Part shown: in pieces, positions 62,864 to 64,000 of the stretch
Layout of the letters: the number at the start of each line of letters is the position of its first letter
How positions within the stretch are numbered: the stretch's first letter is position 1
DNA from: Vespa crabro
Lineage: Eukaryota; Arthropoda; Insecta; Hymenoptera; Vespidae
DNA: 64,000 nucleotides
NCBI RefSeq assembly: GCF_910589235.1
Contig: NC_060959.1
Span: forward strand, 7,672,763 to 7,736,762
Reading direction: 5' to 3'
Program-made: the position numbers and the translations under genes
Notes under the pieces: generated by a model
The model's database searches: none
What the model was told of the DNA's origin: nothing
What the model saw: only the letters and a program-made list of their open reading frames with translations

Positions 62864-64000
62864 TAATTAAGATATTCCAAAGAGTTCCGCGTTTGAATTT
62901 ATATATATTCTTTCTTTTAATTAATTTCAATGTGAATAGAGAAGCGTTTGTAAATGCATACCTTGCGTAAGGTCAGTATTCCGATAGAAATTCACGGCGA
63001 TTCATTAGCGCGGGAATACTTGAGAAAAGGAAAAAAGAAAAAAAGAAGGAGAAAAAAAAATAAAAAGACGAGACAATGTGATCAATGTTTTTCCTGGAAT
63101 GTCCTTCGAATGAACGACGGTAAAAAAGCGATCTTTACGATTTATCGAAGAACGCGTTCAGTATCCTTTGTTCGAGAGTATAGTACCTTGTCGTAATATC
63201 TGAAGTATTCTCTAAGAACTGGAGGGGTTTGGAGGGGGTGAGTGAGGGTGAGAGTGAGGGTGAGGGGGAGGGAGCACATTCGTTTCGTTACAGGTTCGTC
63301 CACGCTCTCTTGAGTTTCGATCGTGTAGATGATAGAAGAAGACTGTGTATATACGTTGTTGGTAACAGATGGTCCAACGAGTACGTGGCTCCTTCCTTCA
63401 TGCGCATCACTTACGCCCACACTATACGAGAAAGAAAATCTTTTCTTTCGTCTCGTATGTCTTTGATTCAAGTGTGCATATATAAGCAGTGTATATGTAT
63501 CTATATACAGGGTGTATCAAAATAATCCTAGTGATTGTTAAAAATTCTTTAATATTTCTTTTAACTCTTATTGTGTTAATTTTTAGACAGATCAATTCTT
63601 TTCTTTTCTTTTTTTCTTGTTCCTTTTTTTTTATTTTTTCTTCTCTCTCTCTCTCTCTCCCTCTCTCCCTCCCTCTTTCTCTTTATCTCATATATTTGAA
63701 ACTACAATTTCTTGAATAAGAACTTGTTTTACAATTTTACAGAGAAAGGATCAATCTGATAGGATATCTTGGAAAAAGAATTAATCGATTCTTAAATTAA
63801 CTTAAAGATATTAACATTGAAATCAAGTTTGGAACTTTTGACCCATCCAGTATGCACCTAGACAAATGTATACTATATCTACATACTTGGATTCTCGAGA
63901 ACGCGTCGAGGTAATTACGCGGATTATAATGATTTCGCTCGGTACAGGAAAAGCTTGTATTATCAAGAAAGGAAAGTGATCGTTACCGGGCGAAAAAGGT
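62864..64000. other. Right-edge region, no gene seen
   Basis: Contains a G-run-rich block (63221-63273), a transposon-terminus-like word at about 63508-63526, a CT-rich tract (63641-63675) and otherwise AT-rich DNA. Overlapping frames on both strands near 63142-63525 lack domains. Confidence 0.45.
63221..63273 (+). repeat. G-run repeat with GGTGAG units (G4-prone)
   Basis: Six runs of three or more G on the plus strand (63224-63227, 63234-63238, 63246-63248, 63258-63260, 63264-63268, 63270-63272) separated by GTGA-type linkers. Highly unusual in this AT-rich DNA. Confidence 0.8.

Noticed and set aside
1..64000. CRISPR arrays, tRNA/rRNA genes, bacterial operons, integrated viral genes
   Set aside because: No spaced direct repeats, cloverleaf signatures, ribosomal sequence or viral protein domains were recognised by eye on either strand.

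Overview
The window looks like insect nuclear DNA, probably from an aculeate hymenopteran (bee, wasp or ant). It is AT-rich and full of (TA)n, (GA)n and poly-A/T tracts. Genes are split by short GT-AG introns, and every protein recognised has a clear insect relative. The species was not determined. Exon coordinates were derived by hand from ORFs, splice consensus and frame continuity. In every complete gene the coding exons sum to a multiple of three.

Layout, left to right. 1-5698 (+): most of laminin beta-1 (LanB1), cut at its 5' end by the window edge. About 5.7-11.8 kb: LanB1 3' UTR, repeats and a GAGA-flanked promoter-like stretch. 11835-13563 (+): a Tre1/moody-type rhodopsin-family GPCR. 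14552-16994 (-): Wsck, a WSC/FN3 receptor with a catalytically degenerate tyrosine kinase domain. 20661-29450 (-): a large PHD/TFIIS-M/SPOC nuclear protein of the Pps/DIDO/PHF3 family, with a non-coding first exon near 29.95 kb. 30537-32633 (-): mitochondrial methionyl-tRNA synthetase. 32.6-43.4 kb: about 10.5 kb without a recognisable protein gene, holding candidate 5' exons, a CpG-rich promoter-like island, a double E-box palindrome and several microsatellites. 43397-45316 (+): beta-1,3-glucuronyltransferase GlcAT-P/S. 48900-50611 (-): ALG10 alpha-1,2-glucosyltransferase. 51982-54571 (+): a BTB protein with two C2H2 zinc fingers, divergent from ALG10. 55286-58587 (-): actin-interacting protein 1 (WDR1, flare). 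58.6-64 kb: no coding gene seen, but hairpins, a G-rich repeat and promoter-like sequence.

The genes do not form one pathway. They are a normal mix of matrix (laminin), signalling (GPCR, pseudokinase receptor), nuclear (Pps, BTB-ZF), translation (MetRS-mt), glycosylation (GlcAT-P, ALG10) and cytoskeletal (AIP1) functions. Several pairs are convergent (Tre1/Wsck, GlcAT-P/ALG10, BTB/AIP1) and one is divergent (ALG10/BTB). No CRISPR array, operon, tRNA, rRNA or intact transposon was found. The items most worth a second look are the pseudokinase, the gene-poor 33-43 kb block with structured candidate non-coding RNA, and a 50-nt-arm inverted repeat near 60.6 kb.
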